NCBI GenBank assembly: GCA_019155185.1
Contig: CM032816.1
Coordinates: 2,891,418-2,955,417 of the forward strand
DNA from: Beaufortia kweichowensis
Lineage: Eukaryota; Chordata; Actinopteri; Cypriniformes; Gastromyzontidae
Length of the DNA: 64,000 nucleotides
Reading direction: 5' to 3'
Shown in pieces: positions 19,501 through 30,376 of the stretch. Numbering within the stretch: position 1 is the stretch's first letter; each line of letters starts with the position of its first letter. A program made the translations under genes and the position numbers. Below the pieces are notes generated by a model. It did not search any database and had not been told where the DNA came from. It saw nothing but the letters and a program-made list of their open reading frames with translations.

Positions 19501-22500
19501 GTAACATCATTCCGTATGTTAATAACATCACGTTGTCACAGTCCATTTTATCATATCACCTTGGAGATCAAAAGTTTTCTCCATCTTGCCCTAAATGTAG
19601 TTTAAAGCTTTGCCCTAAATGAAGTTAAAATTAAGCAATTGGGAAAAGCCAAAAGAAACATCACAAGCACAACTGTACATGCACTGTCTGCATAAAGGCC
19701 TGCTAGGATCTGTGTCTTTGTGTATTTCCTAAATGAGTGAACATAGCTGGGACACTCATTTTACTTCTCACAATAATGTTCATCTTCTTAGCATTCAATA
19801 TTAGATATATTTTATGCATTTAAATAATTCATAAATAACATAAAAAAAATATTTTCATCAGAATGAAAAAAACTTTTTCTTATAAGAGCAACACTAATCA
19901 TTAATCTAAATATGATATTCCTATCAATTAAAAGATGTCTAAAGAAAAGTCTAAAAATGTGATGGTACTTCAAGACATCAATCAGGCTAAATTTGATTAA
20001 ATACAGTGGATTCCATCTCTTGTCTCAATATAGGCTAATTGGTACATAAAAAAAAACATTAATTGTGTTGTAACCAAAAATATACAAACATCTATTTCTC
20101 CATTTATATAAAAAAGGGTATTACAACATTTTAGAAGGGATAGTTCACCAAAAAAGTTATAATGATAATTTACTAATACTAATGATAATTTGCTGTTGCC
20201 TTCAGGCCATCTGTGATGTAGGTGACTTTTTTCTTTAGAAGAACAGCAAAGAAGTTTTAGCTACAACCGTAGTCCTTTCATTCGTGTGATGCAATTCAAT
20301 GGCTACCGGTTCTTTAAATAAAAATACAAACAAACAAGGCCAAGGTGTCACAGTTTGTTTAAAAAAGTGAGAACGCGCATAAGTCGTCAAACGACAGAGG
20401 GGGGGTCATCAATTCTTATAATCGTTCTTCTCACATTTATTTTCTACAATCTAACTTCAGTTCACAACCTCACCATCTGTGTCGCCAATTCCCCTTCCAA
20501 TTCCCTTTGTCTCCACGGCTCAAAGTTTGCTTAAAGGTGCGCACATTCTCCCGTCAAGTTTGTTTTTTATAGATCACAACCTTTGCGTGGGAACTGGCGT
20601 ACGCACGTTTCCAGCCCCGTTTTGTGCGTACGCACGCTTTATAAATGAGACCCCAGATGACTCTGTACTGTATTTGTACTTTATATCTGACTATTAATGT
20701 TTAAATTAACACACTGTCATTTTATTTTTCTCTTAGTCTGAGTCTCTGTGATCTGACAGAGAAAAGTTGTTCATCACTGGCGTCAGTTCTCAGATCAAAC
20801 TCCTCAAGTCTGACAGAACTGAATCTGAATTACACTAATCTGCAAGATTCAGGAGTGAAGCTGATCTCTGATGGACTGAAGGATCCAAACTGTAAACTGA
20901 AGAAATTAATGTAAGAAAATACTTTAAATGTCTATGTGTGTATATCCCTATATGATTCTGATGTTAATTATTAATATTTTTAGTCATTTAAGGTTTCTTT
21001 CTCTGTAGGCTGTATGACTGCAGTATATGTATATTTTCTTCAAATATACAAGAAGACAAAAAACAGTTTACACAGATGTTTGCTGTTTTTTACAAACAAA
21101 ATAAAAACTAAAACTAAATAATGGATGCTATTTTGTGAGTAGAATTGAAGAGTTTGATTATGAAAGAAATAACTGGCCCAATTTGTGTCAACTAAAGGAG
21201 AAACTGACTGTAAAAAAGATTTGCACACTACAGAGTGTATAAAGTCCCACTGAAGCAGTGTTGCAGTTTATGAGATAATGAGGTGATGAATAAAGGGATG
21301 ATGTACCATTAATAAAAAATACCAGCTGTTAACCAGCAGAATCACAGAAAGAAAGATGAACAAGAACAGAAAAAACAGCCAAAACAAAATGTGTCTCTCA
21401 AAATATGTGAAAGATATTTGTGTTTTTTTGTACCACACATACAGAAGAGAAACACGTGAATCTCTGATTCCTGTTTAAGTACGTCATTAACAACTAGTTG
21501 TTCAGTTCGGTTCTGTACAAAGATGCTGCAAAGATTTTCTGTTAATGCAGTCGTCACTACCTGCTTTTATTCTGGAGTTCATTTAGTAGAAAAATGCAGT
21601 TGAATTTATCTGTAACCGAATTCATCTGTAGTGTGTACGTGGCCTGTGCAATTCCTATATATAGTTATACTCACAGACACACACAAAAATAAAACAAGTC
21701 TGACAGATTTAGATCTGAACTCTTCATATATACACAGTATTTCTATAATGTATGTAGAGAATTGTGGGTGATGTGATCCGTCTCAGTTCTGGGTGTTTAA
21801 CCGTCTACTGGTCTGAGGAAAAAAGCTGTACATCAGCGAACTTGTGCAGGACCGGAAACTTTTTATATCTGAGTGTAACTAAAATGTGTAATTTAACACA
21901 TAACAACTGTTATATTATTATTTCTCTCTCAGTCTGAGTGACTGTAATCTGACAGAGAAAAGTTGTTCATCACTGGCGTCAGTTCTCAGATCAAACTCCT
22001 CAAGTCTGACAGAACTGAATCTGAGTGACAATAAACTGCAGGATTCAGGAGTGAAGCTGATCTCTGATGGACTGAAGAATCCAAACTGTAAACTGAAGAA
22101 ATTAATGTAAGAAAATACTTTAAATGTCTATGTGTGTATTTATATGATTCTGATGGTGATTATTATTATTTGTAATATTAGGAATTTAATCATCTTTTCT
22201 CTCAGTTTGTTTAACTGTAATTCATTTCACAGTGTTCAGCTCCTCCCTGTAGACCAACATTACCATCTTCACTTATTTTAAACCACTTTGACTTTATTTC
22301 TGTCATACTGCTCATGATATAATCATTTTAAATTTGCTTAATTCACATCCAGCGTGAGTTCCAATCGAGTTATAATAACCATATATTTTATATTGTTGTA
22401 AATAAAAACCGTTCACAAAAAGCACAGTATTCATTCTTTGGTAAGATTTTGAGAGATTTAATGTGTTTGTCTAAGACTCTTCATGGTAATCTAGTGATTT

Positions 22501-24936
22501 TAAGTCAGCTGTTACGTCTGTTGCTCTCTTCTCTTTTTTCTGTTCTTGTTCATTTTGAGTGTTTTTTTTTGCTTATTTTTTATATCTGACTGTAACTAAA
22601 ATGTGTAATTTAACACATAACAACTGTTATCTTATTATTTCTCTCTCAGTCTGAGTGGCTGTAATCTGACAGAGAAAAGTTGTTCATCACTGGCGTCAGT
22701 TCTCAGATCAAACTCCTCAAATCTGAAAGAACTGAATCTGTATGAGAATAATCTGCAGGATTCAGGAGTGAAGCTGATCTCTGATGGACTGAAGAATCCA
22801 AACTGTAAACTGAAGAAATTAATGTAAGAAAATACTTTAAACGTCTATGTGTGTATTTATATGAGTCTGATGGTGATTATTATTATTTGTAATATTAGGG
22901 ATTTAATCTTCTTCTCTCTGTAGTTTGTTTAACTGTAATTCATTTCACAGTGTTCACCTCCTCCCTGTAGACCAACATTACCATCTTCACTTATTATAAA
23001 CCACTTTGACTTTATTTCTGTCATACTGTACATGATATAATCATTTTAAATTTGCTTAATTCACATCCAGCGTGAGTTCCAATCCAGTTATAAAAACCAT
23101 ATATTTCATATTGTTGTAAATAAAGACTGTTTATAAAAAGCTCAGTATTCATTCTTTGGTAAGATTTTGAGAGATTTAATGTGTTCGTCTAAGACTCTTC
23201 ATGGTAATCTAGTGATTTTAAGTCAGCTGTTACGTCTGTTGCTCTCTTCTCTTTTTTCTGTTCTTGTTCATTTTGAGTGTTTTTTTTTTTTGCTTATTTT
23301 TTATATCTGACTGTAACTAAAATGTGTAATTTAACACACAACAACTGTTATCTTATTATTTCTCTCTCAGTCTGAGTGAATGTAATCTGACAGAGAAAAG
23401 TTGTTCATCACTGGCGTCAGTTCTCAGATCAAACTCCTCAAGTCTGACAGAACTGAATCTGTTTGGAAATAATCTGCAGGATTCAGGAGTGAAGCTGATC
23501 TCTGATGGACTGAAGAATCCAAACTGTAAACTGAAGAAATTAATGTAAGAAAATACTTTAAACGTCTATGTGTGTATTTATATGAGTCTGATGGTGATTA
23601 TTATTATTTGTAATATTAATAATTTAATCTTCTTCTCTCTGTAGTTTGTTTAACTGTAATTCATTTCACAGTGTTCACCTCCTCCCTGTAGACCAACATT
23701 ACCATCTTCACTTATTATAAACCACTTAGACTTTATTTCTGTCATACTGTACATGATATAATCATTTTAAATTTGCTTAATTCACATCCAGCGTGAGGTC
23801 CAATCGAGTTATAATAACCATATATTTCATATTGTTGTCAATAAAAACCGTTCACAAAAAGCTCAGTATTCATTCTTTGGTAAGATTTTGAGAGATTTAA
23901 TGTGTTCGTCTAAGACTCTTCGTGGTAATCTAGTGATTTTAAGTCAGCTGTTAAATCTGTTGCTCTCTTCTCTTTTTTCTGTTCTTGTTCATTTTGAGGT
24001 TTTTTTTTGTGCTTATTTTTTATATCTGACTGTAACTAAAATGTATAATTTAACACATAACAACTGTTATCTTATTATTTCTCTCTCAGTCTGAGTGAAT
24101 GTAATCTGACAGAGAAAAGTTGTTCATCACTGGCATCAGTTCTCGGATCAAACTCCTCAAGTCTGTCAGTACTGTATCTGAGTTACAATAATCTGCAGGA
24201 TTCAGGAGTGAAGCTGATCTCTGATGGACTGAAGAATCCAAACTGTAAACTGAAGATATTAAAGTAAGAAAATACTTATATCAATAAGGTCAAGCATGTA
24301 TGATAATGATAATTATTATGATTATAAATAGTAGTAGTTTAAAAGTGGAATTAATTTAACTTTTTATTTTTCTCTCTGCAGTCTGTATAAGTGTAATATT
24401 GGAGATGAAGGTTTTGTTTCTCTGACTTCAGCTCTGAGATCAAACCCGTCACACCTGATAAAACTGGATCTGAGATGGAATAATCCAGGAGATTCAGGAG
24501 TAAAACTGCTCTCTGATCTACTGAAGGATCCACACTGTAAACTAAACAAAATACTGTGAGTTATTCATTCACTGGTTAAATTATGATTTTGTCATTTTAA
24601 ATTATACTGTTTGGTATTAAAAGTAAAAACATATTTAAACTCTATTGTTGTATTAGTCTTGTTATGTTAACACTAGTGTTTTGTTCTCTCTTGGATTAAC
24701 TGCTTGTATTGTTCTCATCTTTAAGTCACTCTGATAAAAGTATTTGCTAAAAGCTAAATTAATCCACGTGTGTAATGGTGAATGTCATGAAAGATGATAA
24801 ATATAAACATTATTCTGACATGTCTGTTGATAATGACTGTGTCATCAAGTGCATATATTAATATCTGAACTTTCTTTTCATGTTTCACAGTATTGAGCCT
24901 CGATATGATGAAACAAACAACTCTTTTCTGTCATAA
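16530..24936 (+). CDS. NLR-C type receptor: FISNA-NACHT-LRR (NLRC3/NLRP12-like)
   Basis: Exons: 16530-16728 (linker, DLEHKIISLMKKELKIF, typical of fish NLRs upstream of FISNA), 16824-18572 (FISNA-NACHT), LRR exons 20737-20910, 21933-22106, 22650-22823, 23371-23544, 24090-24263 and 24382-24555 (all 174 bases), and a last exon 24891-24936 ending SFLS then TAA. All junctions agree in phase. FISNA begins KSRLKERFQRINEG. NACHT shows Walker A GVAGIGKT, Walker B FIFDGLDE about 70 residues later, ITSRPAA, and the winged-helix motif FVHLSVQEFLAALF. The LRRs are of ribonuclease-inhibitor type. No B30.2 exon follows. No pyrin or death-fold exon was found before 16530; the nearest coding exon upstream is the TRIM B30.2 exon. 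Expected role: cytosolic pattern-recognition or regulatory NLR. It belongs to a teleost-expanded family, so the one-to-one gene name is not assignable. Confidence 0.85.
18573..20736 (+). other. Long NLR intron with nested repeats
   Basis: The first part (18690-18775) matches 8172-8260. The rest is mostly a TIR element (18781-20654). It also holds an isolated 30-base copy of an LRR exon end (about 18973-19003) and a stretch at 19330-19375 like 8865-8905, so the intron is a mosaic of LRR-array and transposon pieces. Confidence 0.6.
18781..20654. mobile_element. Terminal-inverted-repeat element (GTCTCATTTATAAA ends)
   Basis: Left end GTGTCTCATTTATAAA at 18781 and right end TTTATAAATGAGACCCC ending 20654 are inverted copies, each followed inward by GTGCGTA-type sequence. 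No transposase was seen. A clear target duplication was not found. The element encloses fragments resembling LRR-array intron sequence, so it may be composite. Family not named. Confidence 0.6.
21010..21030 (+). pseudogene. Truncated LRR exon remnant
   Basis: After an acceptor-like ctctgtag, the sequence starts like a second-type LRR exon (ctgtatgactgcagtat) and is then cut off. About 830 bases of unrelated sequence follow before LRR homology resumes near 21858. No donor or continuing frame. Confidence 0.55.
21933..24263 (+). repeat. Tandem LRR exon-intron cassettes, about 720 bp each
   Basis: Exon starts at 21933, 22650, 23371 and 24090 give periods of 717, 721 and 719. Introns as well as exons are nearly identical (for example gtaagaaaatacttta after each exon and cttattatttctctctcag before each). 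The left array repeats the unit at 9231-9949 (718). This is a recent tandem amplification or homogenised array. Confidence 0.9.
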
Positions 24937-25332
24937 ACTACAAGAGCTGTTTAGTGTCTCATACTGGACAAACATCAGCAGAAGTCAACAGAGCTCATCA
25001 TGAGAGACACAAACATATACGTGTATAAATGTCTGCACTGATAATCCTCTCTCTGAAAATGAACCATAGTTTTTATTTTTTTTATTTTTAGTAAAACCAA
25101 AGTAAGAACAAATGTACTATTGTCCCCCCACAATAATCATAGTTTAATTATGTTATTCGCAGTAAGACTATGGTAATAATTTATAATCAATCTGCAAACA
25201 AATTATTACATTTTTACTATAATAAAACCATAGTAGCTTGTTTAAGGGTAATCATGGTAACATTATAAAGAATTCAAATTGCACAAATAAAGGAAATAAC
25301 AATGCAAATGAATTATGTGATCAGCAATTCAT
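24937..25332. other. NLR 3' UTR and convergent intergenic spacer
   Basis: Sequence after the TAA at 24934 continues to match the left array as far as about 25020 (catactggacaaacatcagc in both), then becomes unique. No gene. Confidence 0.5.
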
Positions 25333-27174
25333 TTTATTTCATGTCTTAACCAAGAACAACATAATATACAATAAGTAGGACCTTAAATTCTTCAAATAGT
25401 GTGCTTTGGTTTTAAGAAACAGCTTGCAAATACTTTATTATCTGTATTTTCAGAACAAGGTACTTGACATTACTGGAAAGCATTTGTAAACCACATCAAA
25501 CCATAAACATACACACAAACATTTTACTGTAAGTGGTGGTAGGAGCTGCCAAAGCTTCTGAAAGCTCATTTGGATTAGTTGTAATATTGAAATACATTTA
25601 AACAAAAAGACAAATACAGCTGCAAAAACATTGGTTAATGGCGCTTTATGGTTTTATTGGACGGGACACGCGTCCCTAAAATGTTCCCTGAGGTTTGAAA
25701 GAGGATGCAAATGTAAGTGTCGTCACAGTTTTGAAGTTCAGTTTCAAGTCCCATTAAGTATTAAAAAGTTCCTGAATATTCTAAGACATTATTAATTCAC
25801 AGACAGTGTCAACAAATCTTGATATAATCAGAAAATGAAAAAACACAAAATTAAAAATGACTGCCTGTAAAGGCAATTTAAGAAATCAAATCTTAAGCTA
25901 TAGTTGATCTATTATTAAAAGTACCCTTTTGATATTTATCAGGATAGGCAACAACTAAAAAAACCTTGTAGCCCTCCAGTATGCAAACGGTGGTACAACG
26001 TACAAAATCCCCAACCAGAGGTAGATTAAAAGAAACATCTTGTAAAGAAATTAAAACATGGTAAGAAATGGTTTCATATCCAGATAAGTAAAAGCATCAG
26101 CAATATATCAACTGATATCAATTACATTAAAAGTATTTACAGTATAGGTTTCGCTTTAACGCTTTTGGTCTCATATCAACACTAAATGCATGAGTGTTAA
26201 ATCTAACGTTAATCTTATAAGGACAATGCACATGCCACATCAGTAAAGCAAATACACACAACATGCTATATAAATAAAGCCATTGGTTGAAGCATTGAAA
26301 AATACAAAAAAAAGATTTTAAAACAAAGAGGAAAAACCCTGAAAGAAAGAAAGAAATATAAACCTGAATCAAAAGAAGCATAAATTAGACTTAAATATTT
26401 AGCAAGAATATAGATTTGGTTATAGTTTTACAGTATTTCTTTAGCATTTCAACATTCAATATTTCTTTGGAACTGTACATCAAAACACCCTAACTGCTAA
26501 AAGATCGCAACTCTATAGTGACGTATTAGCTTTCCCCCTGAAAAGTTGACATTAAAACAGGCAGTGTGTTTCCTCTGTCCTGGATCTGACGTCAGGTTTG
26601 TTCTTTCAAAATCCTGTAAGTTAATGACTGAAACACGAAAGACGGCGAGTAGTTTTCTCATCTAACATGTCGTCGTAAATAATCTCATACAGGCTAATCA
26701 GAGGGTTTGGTTTAATCTGAGGTAGCAAGTTTGTGTATTCAAGTAAACAATCGGAAAAGCGTTATTATAGAGGTCTGAAGCATAAACGTAATCAGATTCA
26801 TTATTAATAATTACATTCGTGAGGTATCGCTGCAAGAAAAGGAAAAACTCCAGGAACATTCGTTCGTTTTGATTACACGCATTTTAAACTACATCTCTAA
26901 GTGGATAAAATTGATATTTGTTTTTAACTACACACTAACGATAACAATAATTCATGCACAAGAATAATAATAAAGAATGTAATAAAGACAGAGGTACAAT
27001 AGCAGGTATGAGTTGGCATTTTGACGCTTTGGAGAATGGCATCACCATTCAAGATCTTCATTTGAGGTAAAACTGAACCCTAGACCAGTTCAACCTCCAC
27101 CCAAGACCAAAGCGATATGAAGATCTGACTATAATTTTGAGGTATCGCTGAAGTTTCGGACTCTTTGACCTGTA
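25333..27174 (-). other. Long 3' UTR of the hic1l-like gene (inferred)
   Basis: No ORF of note. A minus-strand AATAAA (25333-25338) is a plausible distal poly(A) signal, giving a 3' UTR of about 1.8 kb and a short convergent distance to the NLR gene. Other poly(A) sites are possible. Confidence 0.4.
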
Positions 27175-28545
27175 CTAAGATGGTGAGGTATGCATCCGCA
27201 TGTGACTTATGAGGTTTCTTTGTTGTGTAAACTTCCCCCCGCAGACCTGGCATTTGTACGGTTTCTCCCCCGAGTGGACACGCATGTGCTCGGTGAGGCG
27301 GTACTGCCTGGTGAAGCGCATGCCGCACTCCTCGCACGCAAACGGCTTCAGGCCGAGGTGGCTGCGCATGTGGCGCGTCATCGTTCCGCGCTGCGTAAAC
27401 ATCTTGCCGCAAATGTTGCAGGGGAACGGACGCACGGTGTCAACATCTTTGAGGGACTTTGGTGGACTTCGCTCAGGAGCTTCTTGTGAGCTTCTGGTGT
27501 CTCCGTCACCTTCCTCCTCCTCCTCATCCTCAACCTTCACATCCATGTCTTCATCAATATGGGTCTCCACGTGGGACTTCAGGCTTTCAGAAGATGGGAA
27601 GCCCTTTTCGCAGGGTATGCAAACGTATGGGTTTTCCCCCTCAGCTTCTTTGAGAAAGGTCTCCTTTTGGTAAACGAAATGGGCGTTGCCGTTATTCATC
27701 TTTTGGCTTTCTGTTTCATCCTTCTCTTTCTTTACAGACAACTGGACAGTGAACGTCTGATTCTGGCTTTGTTGACTTCCAGCCTTGCTAAGAGGATTGT
27801 AACCATTGACCTTGGATTTTCTTCGGGATCCTTCTTTTCTTCTTTCCTGAGCTCCGTCTAAAGGAATTATCCACTTCTCTTCTTTCGGCACACACTTCCC
27901 GTTCATTCCCAGCTGCATGTTGTTGGAGACCGTTCTAGATACCAAAACCTCATTCACGTTTGTCTCATTAGATGTTTTCTTAGACAAATCCAACCCCAAG
28001 TCTGGCTTTCTCCTTGAATTATACCTACTTTCAGCATGATGCCTCTTTTTGGGAGGGGTCATAGACGTGTACGTGTCAGTGTCTGACGAGTGCTCCTCAA
28101 TTCCCCTGTCGTACAAGTGGGAAGATTTCGAGGTAGGAGAAGAATACCTCTGCAAGGTTCTCCCACGAGCTAGGCTACGGAGAGAGCCGTTTTGGTTGAT
28201 CTTAGAGGAGCACAGGTTTGCGAGGTCATTGAGCTGGAGATAGTTAGCTGTGGTAAGCAAAGAAGCCAAATCTAGACTCTCAAGGGTCTCGTCAGAGAAC
28301 TGGCCTGTGTAAATGAAGTCCAGGATCTGTTGGAAAACAATCGGATCCACCATATCGGGGTCGAGGTGGATGAGGTTGTCGTGAAGAACGAGGGACTTGA
28401 AGTAGTGACTGGTGGCGGCGAGAACACTTTTGTGGGCGCGGAAAAGCGTGTTTTCCACCATGATAATGACGTCACACAGGAAGCCCTTTGAGCGCTGCTG
28501 GTTGAGCTGGTGAAGCAGTTGACTGGCGTAGTTGGGCAGCTCCAT
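27175..28545 (-). CDS. hic1l: HIC-family BTB/POZ zinc-finger transcriptional repressor
   Basis: Single coding exon, 456 residues, ATG at 28545 (MELPNYASQLLHQLNQQR). The BTB/POZ domain spans about residues 10-115 (KGFLCDVIIMVEN, RAHKSVLAA, SLVLHDNL). GLDLSKK at 184-190 is the CtBP-binding motif of HIC proteins, and VKKE at 271-274 fits a SUMO site. An acidic run covers 331-349. C2H2 fingers lie at 307-329, 374-396, 402-424 and 430-452, ending MHTSPS as HIC1 and HIC2 do. HIC1/HIC2 have five fingers; the one expected between the first and the GKMFTQRG finger is missing, and the protein is shorter than mammalian HIC1 (over 700 residues). The BTB start resembles HIC2 as much as HIC1, so the paralogue name (hic1l) is less sure than the family. 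Role: nuclear, sequence-specific repression. Confidence 0.85.
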   Translation of the reverse strand: MELPNYASQLLHQLNQQRSKGFLCDVIIMVENTLFRAHKSVLAATSHYFKSLVLHDNLIHLDPDMVDPIVFQQILDFIYTGQFSDETLESLDLASLLTTANYLQLNDLANLCSSKINQNGSLRSLARGRTLQRYSSPTSKSSHLYDRGIEEHSSDTDTYTSMTPPKKRHHAESRYNSRRKPDLGLDLSKKTSNETNVNEVLVSRTVSNNMQLGMNGKCVPKEEKWIIPLDGAQERRKEGSRRKSKVNGYNPLSKAGSQQSQNQTFTVQLSVKKEKDETESQKMNNGNAHFVYQKETFLKEAEGENPYVCIPCEKGFPSSESLKSHVETHIDEDMDVKVEDEEEEEGDGDTRSSQEAPERSPPKSLKDVDTVRPFPCNICGKMFTQRGTMTRHMRSHLGLKPFACEECGMRFTRQYRLTEHMRVHSGEKPYKCQVCGGKFTQQRNLISHMRMHTSPS

Positions 28546-30083
28546 CGCCTACCCTTGATGTCATGCATTGGTGTCACTGTAAGACAGGATGACACGGTTA
28601 TTTCTGCATAATAAAAACTCTCATGAACCACAGAAGGTAAAGTGCTGTTTTCAGATTTGTTGCAACAGTCTATGTTCCTCATAAATGCACACATGAAAAT
28701 TCAAATAAAAAACGATTTGATGTTCTTTTAAGAGTGATCTATTCTTCATTTGTTGGGTATCATTGCTTCTGGTTTGTGCATTTTGATTCAAAGAAATCCT
28801 ACAAAGCATGTTGACTCTCAAAAGCTTTTTTGTTACATCCATAACATATTATTTCCCTTTTTTAATAGATAACTCGTGCATAGACTGATATTTTTCTCAT
28901 GTCTGGAATCTATTAACAGAACTTTAGTAAATTGATGGTTCAATATATCGGTACTAAATACATTCTGTAAGAATTTATATTTCAGTTTTTGTCTTGTTCA
29001 TGATTTCACTCCACTAAACAATGTATAACCATTATAACTGTTATCAAAAACACGGTTACTAGACTTTTACTGTAATAAAACCATACATACAGTGTTGTTT
29101 ATTGCTATTTCACGCTAACTAATGCAGTTAGTTAATGTTAAGAAATGAAACATTATCGTAAAGTGTTACCGATCACGGTTTATCGATTACAAATCACACA
29201 CGGTGAAAACAAAAAACTGCGCATGTGCGAATTAATAACAGACGGTCTCTGATGACTAGCATAAACCGTGAGATTAGCCACATAAACCGTGATGGATCGT
29301 TTTCAAATAAACATTAAAATATGCTGGTACGGACTGCAAACACAAGCCCAGGCTTGTGAACACACACACGGGGGTTACACACACGTATCCCTGTCCTTAT
29401 AAATGCGGAACTGCGGACATACAGATAACGCGTTTACATATATGCATGTCATACGTTTACGTTTTTTACGCATTTTCAGCCAAGTTGCAATCTGATGTCG
29501 TTGATCATTTTGAAGAGATGAGCAATAAACAGTTTAAAGATCGTTTAAAGGAAACAACAGGAAATGCTATACCTTGCCAGGCTGGTATGGTGAGGTAACC
29601 TGGGCAGAAACCGACTGATCGCGTAACGCATTTAATGCCAGTGCTGTTACACGATTACCTCCTAATATCGACGATTTCATCCATTTACCACAACTGCGAT
29701 GTTTACGTCGTGTACATGCGAGAACAAACGTATGTACATAACAAATACCTTTTAAACAAGGGCAGGGGTCCTCACTTCTCCCGTCGTCATCAAAACGCCA
29801 TCTTAGGAGCCTGTGACGTAGGCAGCATGACCCCTGACCCAGATGGGATCAGTCTCAACCCCCTTACCTGTCCTGCTGGAGGTATTATCATGGTTTTACT
29901 CTCTCAGTGTGACTCCTAATAATTCTCCAATGTTTTATTACCCACAAATACATTTTATTATATTAGTAAGATATATTTGCAGTTCAGTGTAATTAAATAT
30001 AATAAAAATATATATAAATGTATTTTTGAACATGAGTTTTGTAACTGTAAAATAATGACATGAAATTTTTTTATGAAAATACA
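28546..30083. other. Upstream region of hic1l and spacer to fgd6
   Basis: The part at 29160-29420 is richer in CpG (including a near-NRF1 motif tgcgcatgtgcg at 29217-29228) and may hold the hic1l promoter. 29478-29590 looks exon-like on the plus strand (acceptor tttcag, open frame, donor gtatgg), but no family was recognised. Nothing else supported. Confidence 0.4.
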
Positions 30084-30376
30084 TTTATTTTGCAAAATGG
30101 CAAAAAAGAGGCAACAATAAATGCATCATTTGAAATACTACATCTGTGGCTATAAACAAATATAATGGTATAATACAACAGATTACAAGTGTAGGATAAA
30201 TATATATAAAAAAAAACATTATCTAAATTATTATTGCAATAGAAAAAACAATCAAACAAATGCATTGAGCCAGACATGAAAGCAACTCATGACATAACTT
30301 TAATATGAGATGAGTGTGTGTCTGTTTGCACAGGGATCCAGTCTGATGCTTATGGAAACATTACACTTTCAGCAAT
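30084..30376 (-). other. fgd6 3' UTR with poly(A) signal
   Basis: Minus-strand AATAAA at 30084-30089, about 290 bases after the fgd6 stop, is the probable cleavage signal. Confidence 0.5.

Noticed and set aside
27190..28243. Several plus-strand ORFs across the zinc-finger gene
   Set aside because: Antisense shadows of the hic1l-like coding exon.
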